Of a stretch of DNA of 13,447 nt, positions 6,798 to 13,447 are shown piece after piece. The stretch spans positions 1 to 13,447 of the forward strand of contig CACZTE010000225.1 of the NCBI GenBank assembly GCA_902784045.1, written 5' to 3'. Source of the DNA: an uncultured Eubacterium sp. Lineage in GTDB: Bacteria > Bacillota > Clostridia > Eubacteriales > Eubacteriaceae. The position numbers and the translations under genes are program-made. Numbering within the stretch: the stretch's first letter is position 1; each line of letters starts with the position of its first letter. Under the pieces are notes generated by a model that saw only the letters and a list, made by a program, of their open reading frames with translations, searched no databases and was not told where the DNA came from.

Positions 6798-7247
6798 ATG
6801 AAACCATACTACAGCAAAAGTGAATTAATCGGGTTGATTAGAAACCGCGCTCTCACCCTCGGACGCACACCGGAGCCTTCAGATTTTTCTGATCAAGATG
6901 CAAAAGCCATTCTTTCGTACTTTAAAAAATGGCCGAAAGCCATCAAAACAGCTGATTTAAAGCATCTCAAATCCGATTCGTTCACAAAGGCAAAAACAAC
7001 CAAAACCAAATCATTAAAGGTCAATAAACCCTCTGTTAGGAAAGAAGAAAAAAAGGCCGAACGTCCTGCCGGCCGTTATTCAAAAACCATCATCAAAAAT
7101 ATGCTTTTAGCAGAGATGAAACGTCAAGGTAAACGTCCAACCCGCAAAAGTATCGACGAAAATAAAAACCTTCCCACCGTCGCAACATGTCTGAAATATT
7201 TTAACACGACCAGAATGCAGGATGTTTGGGATGAAATATTAGACTAA
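6798..7247 (+). CDS. Small basic protein with two homing-endonuclease-associated (HNH_repeat-like) modules
   Basis: The 149-residue product is rich in Lys and Arg. Two modules can be aligned by eye. Residues 5-54 contain YSKSELIGLI, LGRTPEPSDF and LSYFKKWPKAI; residues 94-148 contain YSKTIIKNML, QGKRPTRKSI and LKYFNTTRMQDVW. The pattern, helix then G(R/K)xPT then Y/F-F-x-W, fits the homing-endonuclease-associated repeat, a DNA-binding module often next to HNH nucleases. No HNH motif is present, so this is probably a stand-alone DNA-binding protein. A Lys/Thr-rich linker (about 60-93) joins the modules. ATG6798 has the strong site GGAGG five bases upstream and a near-ideal promoter. It is a single gene ending 10 bases from the convergent lgt stop. 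The cellular role is unknown. Confidence 0.75.
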   Translation: MKPYYSKSELIGLIRNRALTLGRTPEPSDFSDQDAKAILSYFKKWPKAIKTADLKHLKSDSFTKAKTTKTKSLKVNKPSVRKEEKKAERPAGRYSKTIIKNMLLAEMKRQGKRPTRKSIDENKNLPTVATCLKYFNTTRMQDVWDEILD

Positions 7248-7275
7248 GCGTGAACGGTTAGTCCGATGTTTTTTT
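7242..7275 (+). terminator. Probable terminator between convergent genes
   Basis: GACTAA at 7242-7247 pairs with TTAGTC at 7258-7263 around a 10-base loop, and seven T residues follow at 7269-7275. The 5' arm contains the stop of the repeat-protein gene and the 3' arm contains the stop of lgt. The stem is short, so strength is uncertain. On the - strand only AT-rich sequence follows. Confidence 0.5.
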
Positions 7276-8019
7276 ACTTCTAATATAGATTAAGCCGCAT
7301 ATACCGATTATGATTAGCACAAGGCTGATAATTTGAGCGGCTTTAAACGAAAAGAACATGAGTGAATCCGTTCTTAATCCCTCAATGAAAAATCGACCAA
7401 TCGAATAACAGATTAAGTATAAAAACAGCAGCTCACCGCTGTTTTTTTGATGATTTTTTTCATAATAGAGTAGAAAGAAAAACACCGCTACGTTCCAAAG
7501 TGATTCGTATAAAAACGTGGGATGAACCGAAATCATTCCCTTCATCGGATCGTTAACGGTAATCGCCCAGGGCAAATTTGTCTCGGATCCATAGGCTTCG
7601 CCATTGAAAAAATTGCCCCAGCGGCCGATGGCCTGCCCCAACGGCAACGACACAATCACAACATCTGCCAATTCAAAAAAGTCGATATTTTTGACTTTAC
7701 AAAAAATAATTCCGGTTAAAACACCGGCCAAAATGCCACCGTGTATGGCGAGTCCGCCATGCCATATGGCAATAATTTCTCCAGGATTTGCGGCGTAATA
7801 AGGCCATTCGAATATCACATAATACAATCTAGCGCCAATGATAATCGCCGGAACCATCCACAGGAAAAATTCTGAAATAATATCAATATCCATGTGATGT
7901 TTTTGGGCTCGTTTAACTGCCACAAACAAACCGATTAAAAGCGCTGTAGCAATCAAGATTCCGTACCACCGTACGGGAAATCCAAAAACGGTAAATGCAA
8001 TGGGATTTGGAGAAGTCAT
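7258..8019 (-). CDS. lgt: Prolipoprotein diacylglyceryl transferase
   Basis: Lgt is the inner-membrane enzyme that moves a diacylglyceryl group from phosphatidylglycerol to the lipobox Cys of prolipoproteins, the first step of lipoprotein maturation. The 253-residue product has about seven membrane segments. It carries the family signatures VRWYGI near the N-terminus, HGGLAIHGG at 87-95, GRWGNFFNGE at 132-141 (with the essential Arg) and YSIGRFFIEGLRTDS at 205-219. The start is ATG at 8019 with AAGGAG upstream. It lies 9 bases after recN on the same strand, so it is probably the last gene of the OLE/tlyA-recN operon. Confidence 0.96.
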   Translation of the reverse strand: MTSPNPIAFTVFGFPVRWYGILIATALLIGLFVAVKRAQKHHMDIDIISEFFLWMVPAIIIGARLYYVIFEWPYYAANPGEIIAIWHGGLAIHGGILAGVLTGIIFCKVKNIDFFELADVVIVSLPLGQAIGRWGNFFNGEAYGSETNLPWAITVNDPMKGMISVHPTFLYESLWNVAVFFFLLYYEKNHQKNSGELLFLYLICYSIGRFFIEGLRTDSLMFFSFKAAQIISLVLIIIGICGLIYIRSKKTSD

Positions 8020-8028
8020 ATAAACTCC

Positions 8029-9726
8029 TTATGAATTTTTAATTGTCTTCGATTGAGATATCATCTCTTTCGCATGATTTAAAGACGTTTCGGTGACCTC
8101 AGCGCCGCTTAACATCCGCGACAGTTCAAAGAGTCTTTCTTTTTCGTCAAGTTTTGTGAAAGAGACCGTTGTGTGCTTGTCATCGGTTTTTTTTGAAACA
8201 CAAAAATGCGCGTCGGCCATCGCCGTGATCTGCGGTAAATGGGTAATGCAAATCACCTGACACTTTTGACCTAACCCTGATATTTTTTCGGCAACCGTCT
8301 GAGCCGTTCTGCCGCTGATCCCCGTATCAATTTCATCAAAAATAAGAGTGTCTTTCGGCATTTTCTCAGCGAACACGCATTTAAGCGCTAACATAACTCG
8401 GGAAAGTTCTCCACCGGAGGCAACTTTTTTGAGAGACCCTTCAGCCGCGCCGGGATTAGTTGCGATAGAAAAAAGGACGCGATCACTGCCGTGAGGCGAG
8501 ATAAGTCGCTCATCGTAATAGATGTTAATATTAAGTTTTGCCTTGGGCATAGCCAAATCTGCCAGTTCCGCTTCGATGGCTTCTTTTAGTTTTTCAGCAT
8601 CTTTAACCCGAGCATTATGAAGAGCTCTCGCGGTTTCTTTATATGAATCCCAAACTTTTTTATAGGATTTTTTCTGTTTTAATAGTGTATCCTCATGAGA
8701 ATTTAGTCGGTCCAATTCTGTTTCCAGTCGTTCTTTTTCGTTTAAGACTGATTCGATGGAGCCTCCGAAACGGCGCTTGAGATCATCAATCATTGACAAA
8801 CGCGACTCAACGGCTTCCAAACGGCCGGGACTAAATTCCAAACTCTCCGCATAATCGGTCAGTCTCACCGAAACATCATAAAGTGTTTCCGACACTGTCG
8901 CCATATCATTTTTGGCAGTAATAAAGCCGTCGTCATACTCGGCAATGGTATCAACAGCCCGGTTGATTTCGTCAACGGATGATAAAACACCGCCGTTTTC
9001 CGATTCGTCTCCGAGAAGGATATGTTTTGCTTTAGCCAAAGCGAGAAATAATTTTTCACTGTTTTCCAAAATAACGCGTTCTTTTTCTAAAGCAATGTCC
9101 TCGTTTGGTTTCGGATCCACCTCCGAAATTCGTTTTAACATGTGACTGTCAATGCTTTTTTTGTTTTCAAGATCCGCGCTTTCTTTCTCCGATTCGCGAA
9201 TTTCCCGGGCCATATTTTTTAATGTCGAAGCCTGTTCTCGCGCTTTGGCAAGAAGCATCTCGGTTGATTTTCCGCTTGCCGTATCCACCAATCTCCTTTG
9301 AGTATCGGTCTCGAACAAGGCATTGTTCTCATGCTGACTGTGAATATCAACCAGGCTCTCTCCGATGATTTTCAGTTCTGACACCGTAACGCTTATGCCG
9401 CAAGCTTTACAGCGATTGCGGCCGTTCTTGTCGATGGTTCTGGTTAAAATCAACCTGTTGTCTTCAGGCTCAATTCCCATGTCATTTAAACGATTGATCA
9501 AGTCTCTGTTTTTAGCTATGTCAAAGACGCCTTGCACCGTCATGCGGTCATATCCAAGCTCAATATTGTTTTTGTTGCCGCGCTGTCCCAGTATCATGGT
9601 CAGTGCGTCGATAACAATCGATTTTCCTGCACCGGTTTCGCCGGTGATTACATTGAGCTTCGAATCGAATTCTATATTTAATTCGTTTATTAGCGTATAA
9701 TGCCTGATGGCAATGCGTTCTAACAC
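8029..9726 (-). CDS. recN: DNA repair ATPase RecN
   Basis: RecN is an SMC-like ATPase acting in double-strand break repair by recombination. The 565-residue length is normal. Walker A GETGAGKS is at 29-36. A long, charged coiled-coil region covers about 150-390. The ABC signature ASGGELSR is at 436-443 and Walker B LIFDEIDTG at 461-469, followed by ITHLPQI. The start is GTG at 9726 with GAAGGAG just upstream; the next residues LERIAI match typical RecN N-termini. It is 17 bases after argR, and this argR-recN pair is conserved in Firmicutes. Confidence 0.97.
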   Translation of the reverse strand: MLERIAIRHYTLINELNIEFDSKLNVITGETGAGKSIVIDALTMILGQRGNKNNIELGYDRMTVQGVFDIAKNRDLINRLNDMGIEPEDNRLILTRTIDKNGRNRCKACGISVTVSELKIIGESLVDIHSQHENNALFETDTQRRLVDTASGKSTEMLLAKAREQASTLKNMAREIRESEKESADLENKKSIDSHMLKRISEVDPKPNEDIALEKERVILENSEKLFLALAKAKHILLGDESENGGVLSSVDEINRAVDTIAEYDDGFITAKNDMATVSETLYDVSVRLTDYAESLEFSPGRLEAVESRLSMIDDLKRRFGGSIESVLNEKERLETELDRLNSHEDTLLKQKKSYKKVWDSYKETARALHNARVKDAEKLKEAIEAELADLAMPKAKLNINIYYDERLISPHGSDRVLFSIATNPGAAEGSLKKVASGGELSRVMLALKCVFAEKMPKDTLIFDEIDTGISGRTAQTVAEKISGLGQKCQVICITHLPQITAMADAHFCVSKKTDDKHTTVSFTKLDEKERLFELSRMLSGAEVTETSLNHAKEMISQSKTIKNS

Positions 9727-9743
9727 AATGACACTCCTTCGAC

Positions 9744-10196
9744 TTACATCTTCATTAATTTTTTAAATTGCTCGGCGACATGGTTAACATCATTAACGTC
9801 GCGAACCGCCACAAAAATCGTATCGTCACCAGCAATGGTTCCGACGATTTCCGGCCATTCCATGCTGTCAACTGCCATGGCCGCGGCTTGAGCCGATGCT
9901 GGAAGCGTGCGAAGAACCACAAGAAATGCGGCAGTATCCACACTGAGCACCGATTCTCTGAAAACCGCTGATACCCTCTCACTGTATAGTTTGCTGATGT
10001 CGTTTAGATAGCCGTATTTTTGTTTGCCGTGACTACCGGCCAGTTTGATTAATTTGAGCTCTTTGATATCTCTTGAGACAGTAGCCTGAGTCGCCCTGAA
10101 TCCGGCGGCTTTTAAATGTTCTGCAAGCTCTTCCTGAGTCTCAATTTCGTTTTTTTCAATAATTTCTAATATTTTGGACTGCCTGGAAATTTTCAT
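9744..10196 (-). CDS. argR: Arginine repressor ArgR
   Basis: ArgR is the hexameric arginine-dependent regulator of arginine synthesis and breakdown genes. The 150-residue product has an N-terminal winged helix with QATVSRDIKELKL (about 37-49) as recognition helix. The C-terminal domain carries GTIAGDDT at 119-126, where the two Asp residues bind arginine at the trimer interface. The ATG at 10196 is preceded by AAGGAGGG. It lies 19 bases after nadK and 17 before recN. No ARG-box operator was recognised in this window, so its targets are probably elsewhere. Confidence 0.97.
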   Translation of the reverse strand: MKISRQSKILEIIEKNEIETQEELAEHLKAAGFRATQATVSRDIKELKLIKLAGSHGKQKYGYLNDISKLYSERVSAVFRESVLSVDTAAFLVVLRTLPASAQAAAMAVDSMEWPEIVGTIAGDDTIFVAVRDVNDVNHVAEQFKKLMKM

Positions 10197-10215
10197 TCAA
10201 ATTCCCTCCTTATTA

Positions 10216-11079
10216 TCAGTCTGCCTCCTCTGGTGAGAATTTTCGTTTTAATCGCGTATAAAAATGCATATCATTCATGCGAATTAAGTGGGTTACGAAA
10301 GGTGATTTTGTCACGATAATTTTATCATTTCTTCCAACAGGAACGGCAATTTGACCATCAATGGACACCATGGAATCATTGGCGCGGTCGAGAAGCGTCA
10401 TCATCGCCACGCTTTTACCGGCAACAACATAAGCTCTGTCATGCAATCTATGCGGACAGATGGGATTAATGAGAATGACTTCAGCGTCAGGTGCGACAAC
10501 TGGTCCCCCTGCCGCAAGAGAATAACCGGTAGATCCCGTTGCTGTCGATAAAATCAAGCCATCGGCGCTCAGTCTATCCAGATTTTGAAAATCAATGTCG
10601 ATGTTTATGGTAATCATGCGAACACCATTACTTTTGATAACCACATCGTTTAACGCGACATAATTGGATAATTGATTACCGTTTTTTTCTATCACGCATT
10701 TTAACATCATGCGTTCTTCTATTGTGTAGTCTCCGTTAATCAGATCGTCCAATACTTTTTCATAGCTAAAGGATTCTCCGGATGTTAAAAATCCCAGTTT
10801 CCCGAGATTGATACCGCAGATCGGTATACCGGTGGAAGCCGCCTGTCTGGCCACGCCAAGTAGCGTTCCGTCTCCCCCTAAAACCACAATGCAATCGGGT
10901 TGTTCATAAAAAGCATCCTTCGTAACGCTTATCACCTCGGGAATATCCCCGACTTCTTGAACCTGACCCGAAAGCATGAGGGGTTTAATACCTTTTCCCG
11001 CCAGACGAGACGCGATTTGTTTGCCTATCGTCACGCTACTGCGTTTATCGCAGTTCATAAATATGCCAATGGCATTCAT
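10216..11079 (-). CDS. nadK: NAD kinase
   Basis: NadK phosphorylates NAD to NADP in the cytoplasm. The 287-residue product has GGDGT at 68-72 (ATP binding and catalytic Asp), NLGKLGFLT at about 91-99, LNDVVI at 143-148 with the Asn-Asp pair that binds NAD, and the Gly-rich loop STATGSTGYS at 178-187. This loop deviates slightly from the usual TPTGSTAYS, but the core GST-Y is kept. The start codon overlaps the tlyA stop (ATGA), a sign of translational coupling, and AAAGGAG lies within the end of tlyA. The order tlyA-nadK-argR-recN is the common Firmicute cluster. Confidence 0.97.
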   Translation of the reverse strand: MNAIGIFMNCDKRSSVTIGKQIASRLAGKGIKPLMLSGQVQEVGDIPEVISVTKDAFYEQPDCIVVLGGDGTLLGVARQAASTGIPICGINLGKLGFLTSGESFSYEKVLDDLINGDYTIEERMMLKCVIEKNGNQLSNYVALNDVVIKSNGVRMITINIDIDFQNLDRLSADGLILSTATGSTGYSLAAGGPVVAPDAEVILINPICPHRLHDRAYVVAGKSVAMMTLLDRANDSMVSIDGQIAVPVGRNDKIIVTKSPFVTHLIRMNDMHFYTRLKRKFSPEEAD

Positions 11080-11912
11080 GACTTTTCTCCTTTTTCAAAA
11101 GCTTTATGCGCTTCTGACACTTTATTTTTTATTAATTCATCCGAAAAGAGTTCAAATTGATGATCGATTTCATCTTTTTTTGTCATCACAAGAAATTCAA
11201 TATTGCCTTTGGGCCCTCGTATAGGCGAATAATCCATCGCTTCTATCGAAAAGCCCGCTTTTTCAATGCCGCGAACGGTTTTTAATACGACTGACGTATG
11301 CACTTTTTCATCCCGGATAACTCCGTTTTTTCCGACCAGTTCTTTACCCGCCTCAAATTGCGGTTTAATCAGCCACACGCCTTGCGCTTCAGGCACCGTA
11401 AAGGCTCTGATATTATCGAGCAATTTTAAAATGGAAATAAAAGACACATCCATCACCGTCGCATCGGCAATAAAAGGCACATCCTCTGGAGCTAAATTTC
11501 TGAAATTAGTGCGTTCCATATTGATGACACGTTCATCACTGCGAAGAGTATAGGCTAATTGACCGTATCCCACATCAATCGACGCGACCCGGGCAGCACC
11601 GTTTTTTAAAAGGCAATCTGTAAAACCACCAGTGGAAGAGCCAATATCAAAAAATGATAAATCCGCCACCGGAAATTCAAAAACTTTAAGTGCTTTATCG
11701 AGTTTTAATCCGCCTCTACTAACAAAAGGGACGGCATCACCCTTAACGGCAATCCTGTCTGTCTTGATGTCTTCGGGTATTTGTTCTCCCGGTTTGGTTC
11801 GAAGTTTTCCGTCTATTGTCACAAGCCCCGCCATCACGGCGCGTTTGGCCTTTTCTCCGGAATCAAAATAGCCGAGATTTGTCAGCAATCTATCCAAACG
11901 CACTTTTTTCAT
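11076..11912 (-). CDS. tlyA: TlyA family rRNA 2'-O-methyltransferase / hemolysin-like protein
   Basis: The 278-residue product has an N-terminal S4 RNA-binding domain (about 3-65, VRLDRLLTNLGYF) and an FtsJ-type Rossmann methyltransferase domain with the SAM motif DIGSSTGGF at 89-97. Lys70, Asp155, Lys183 and Glu239 match the K-D-K-E catalytic tetrad of this family and sit one residue from the positions I recall for the Mycobacterium tuberculosis enzyme. TlyA methylates ribose at cytidines in 16S and/or 23S rRNA; the older name comes from hemolytic activity. The ATG at 11912 has CGGAG upstream. It overlaps nadK by four bases and follows oapA by 86 bases without a clear terminator. Confidence 0.94.
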   Translation of the reverse strand: MKKVRLDRLLTNLGYFDSGEKAKRAVMAGLVTIDGKLRTKPGEQIPEDIKTDRIAVKGDAVPFVSRGGLKLDKALKVFEFPVADLSFFDIGSSTGGFTDCLLKNGAARVASIDVGYGQLAYTLRSDERVINMERTNFRNLAPEDVPFIADATVMDVSFISILKLLDNIRAFTVPEAQGVWLIKPQFEAGKELVGKNGVIRDEKVHTSVVLKTVRGIEKAGFSIEAMDYSPIRGPKGNIEFLVMTKKDEIDHQFELFSDELIKNKVSEAHKAFEKGEKS

Positions 11913-11998
11913 AAATCGAACACTCCGTTTTTAAAATTTAATCTGATAATGGGCGATGAGACACGGGTATGATAAGATGATCAAAACCATCCCCGCGA

Positions 11999-12790
11999 TT
12001 ACTCGCTCCCTCGAAAAAATATTTTAACCGTCGCGATACCCGTTGAGATGGTCTTAATAATCGGCACACAATTATTTAACGCGATTTCCTTGCCGAAGGC
12101 TTTTCCGCCGACAGTAAGGCAAGCTACCGCGCCGGAACAGATCAAGCCCGCGACAACAGACTCGAGCAACGGAAAATAAGCCGTGAGTTGAGCGGCAATG
12201 CTAACGGATATCGTTCCGCTCACAACACCGCAGATATCGCCGATAACGTCATTGCATAAATTAGAGACACGGGGCGCGTTTTTTATAAGACCAACAGCTG
12301 TTTTGGCTCCCTTAACTTTTTTGGCCGCCATCGCGTTAAAAGGATTGATCTCGACCGAAGTAATCGCAATACCGATAATATCAAAGACGATTCCCATCAA
12401 GACAATCACCAGCAAGAGAATCACGGAAATCAAAAGATTGGCGTCCGATAAAAGTTTGTCGGAAACAAAACTGACAAAAACCGTGGATAAAAAAGAACCC
12501 AAACTGACACCAATAATCCACCTGCGTTGGGCGCGCTTTGCCTTGGTTTTTTTATCATTTTTTTTGGACTTCCCCTGCGATTTGGTGTCCGCTTGTTTTT
12601 TTTTCTTTGATTTTTCGTTTTTTTTGACAACTTTGTCGGAATCGGATTTATTTTGACGATTTTCAGTCAAAACTTCCGCGCTGTCCGAAAGCTCTTTTGG
12701 CGATTGTTTTCCCTTGCTTTCGGAGTTTACCAGCATTTGAGAGGGTTTACCGGTTGTTTTAGATTTTTTTTGATTGATTGTTTCTTTCAA
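11999..12790 (-). CDS. oapA: OLE RNA-associated membrane protein OapA, with a Lys-rich N-terminal extension
   Basis: The 263-residue product has two parts. Residues 1-90 are hydrophilic, with about 25 lysines and many Ser/Thr/Gln. From residue 91 there are about four hydrophobic segments (91-109, 119-145, 184-205, 208-230). Between them lies FDIIGIAITS then NAMAAKKVKGAKTAV, which resembles the DUF21 membrane domain of CNNM/CorC-type magnesium transporters. Short clostridial relatives are often labelled CorB-like. It lies directly downstream of the structured RNA at the right edge and upstream of tlyA, the position known for OapA, the protein that binds OLE RNA and holds it at the membrane. 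The start is TTG at 12790 with GGAG eight bases upstream. The basic extension is not a feature I associate with OapA. Confidence 0.82.
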   Translation of the reverse strand: MKETINQKKSKTTGKPSQMLVNSESKGKQSPKELSDSAEVLTENRQNKSDSDKVVKKNEKSKKKKQADTKSQGKSKKNDKKTKAKRAQRRWIIGVSLGSFLSTVFVSFVSDKLLSDANLLISVILLLVIVLMGIVFDIIGIAITSVEINPFNAMAAKKVKGAKTAVGLIKNAPRVSNLCNDVIGDICGVVSGTISVSIAAQLTAYFPLLESVVAGLICSGAVACLTVGGKAFGKEIALNNCVPIIKTISTGIATVKIFFRGSE

Positions 12791-12810
12791 ATATTAATCT
12801 CCGATGAAGC

Positions 12811-12833
12811 GGCTGATTCTTTAGAATACAGCC
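12811..12833 (-). other. Hairpin between OLE RNA and oapA
   Basis: GGCTGATTCT (12811-12820) pairs with AGAAT and CAGCC (12823-12833) around one bulged A, giving about 10 pairs with a tiny loop whose end pairs will open. No T run follows, so it is not a terminator. It sits just upstream of the oapA ribosome binding site (12799-12802) and downstream of the last OLE helix. It may mark a processing point or affect oapA translation (inference). Confidence 0.5.
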
Positions 12834-12869
12834 ATCACATGATTAAAAAGTGGCGGCACAATAAGTAAA

Positions 12870-13447
12870 CATTGCGACATAGGTTCAGCAGGTTTTCCCG
12901 AAGCATTACCTAAGCGTCGCCGCGAAAGGCGGTTTCCCTTTAAAACGCAACCGACATCGTCACCGATCGCCGAGCTAAACTACCACTGAGTGCGCACTAT
13001 AATCCCTATTGTGCCTCGAAAACCGAACAGTCTAGGAGTTTTCCTCGACGGTTTAAACGACACTTAGCCTCTTTTGCAGTTAAGGTTTCGGATGCAATAT
13101 CTGTTTCGATTGGGCCCTAATCGTCAAACAAACTGTCAATCCATCCACCTCTTCCACTCAAGGCAGGCTACTCTGATTCAGAATGGTTAAGAAGACAACA
13201 TCCCGCCACTCATTCTCAGGTTTCCCCGATTTCACTGCACAGCTTGTTGCGTTTTACGCGAATCGTTGCTACACTGCCACACGTGGGAATCGAGTCTCCG
13301 CGGCGGGAGGGTCATAACGCCACATGCCGTTGCGGCATGCCCCCTCCGCCTTAACCCCCAGTCAAAGCCCCCGACTGGGCGTCGAAAGCTAAAACAAGGG
13401 ACTTCATCGATATGCCCTTCGACGGATTTTTAGCCCCGCCTTCGGTA
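12870..13447 (-). ncRNA. ole: OLE RNA (Ornate Large Extremophilic RNA), 5' end cut by the window edge
   Basis: This stretch of about 578 bases has no credible reading frame on either strand and is richer in GC than its surroundings. It is dense in complementary segments: CATGCCG/CGGCATG (13323-13329/13333-13339), an outer helix of a GGCGGGAGGG-type arm with CCCCCTCCGCC around it, CCCAGTC/GACTGGG (13357-13363/13373-13379), and a closing 3' helix of GCGAC+TAGGT (12874-12884) with ACCTA+GTCGC (12908-12920). Size, complexity, strand and position directly before an OapA-like gene and the tlyA-nadK-argR-recN cluster match OLE RNA, a ~600-nt RNA of extremophilic and anaerobic Firmicutes. OLE binds OapA at the membrane and is linked to cold, alcohol and magnesium stress. 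The 3' boundary is estimated from the last helix; the 5' part continues beyond 13447. Confidence 0.85.

Noticed and set aside
9365..9700. 111-codon + strand frame inside recN
   Set aside because: It is antisense to the conserved RecN N-terminal region including Walker A, with unremarkable composition.
9727..10215. ARG-box operators around argR
   Set aside because: No convincing pair of TGAAT-type palindromes was found in the short gaps or nearby.
12198..12656. 152-codon + strand frame opposite oapA
   Set aside because: It is antisense to oapA; its Phe/Leu-rich end is the complement of the lysine codons of the OapA tail.
12870..13447. tmRNA, RNase P RNA or rRNA as identity of the structured RNA
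   Set aside because: No tag reading frame or tRNA-like end, no RNase P core (only a superficial GAGGAAAA), and no recognisable rRNA helices; the context fits OLE.

Overview
The window looks like chromosomal DNA of a low-to-mid GC, Gram-positive anaerobe, most likely a clostridial Firmicute. Four things point there: a T-box leader, purine-rich AGGAGG-type ribosome binding sites, a secreted protein with ChW (clostridial hydrophobic, conserved Trp) repeats, and the gene order tlyA-nadK-argR-recN. An acetogen-like Eubacteriaceae host would fit, but that is inference.

Left part (1-2025): the 3' half of a T-box riboswitch with its terminator controls a PutP-like sodium:solute symporter on the + strand. 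A gene-poor stretch of about 340 bases follows. It holds a strong hairpin, a perfect 12-base palindrome and, at most, one doubtful small ORF.

Middle part (2026-7247): the - strand carries a Suv3-like DExH RNA helicase with a C-terminal zinc ribbon. Upstream of it lie a terminator, a secreted L,D-transpeptidase with nine ChW repeats arranged as three triplets, and a tRNA-Arg(CCG) with its own promoter. A + strand gene with a clear promoter encodes a small basic protein made of two homing-endonuclease-associated repeats and no nuclease. It converges on the next block.

Right part (7258-13447, all - strand, so transcribed from the right edge leftwards): about 578 nt of a highly structured non-coding RNA that I identify as OLE RNA (Ornate Large Extremophilic RNA), cut at its 5' end by the window edge. 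Then come its membrane partner OapA, TlyA rRNA methyltransferase/hemolysin-like protein, NAD kinase, the arginine repressor ArgR, the DNA repair ATPase RecN, and Lgt. From tlyA to lgt the genes overlap or lie 9-19 bases apart with good ribosome binding sites, so they look like one operon. OLE genes are known to sit in this neighbourhood, and that context is a main reason for the RNA call. OLE and OapA form a membrane-bound ribonucleoprotein linked to stress tolerance and magnesium homeostasis. The unusual feature here is a Lys-rich N-terminal extension of about 90 residues on OapA.

No insertion sequence, CRISPR array, prophage or replication origin was seen. All calls come from reading the sequence; no searches or folding programs were run.
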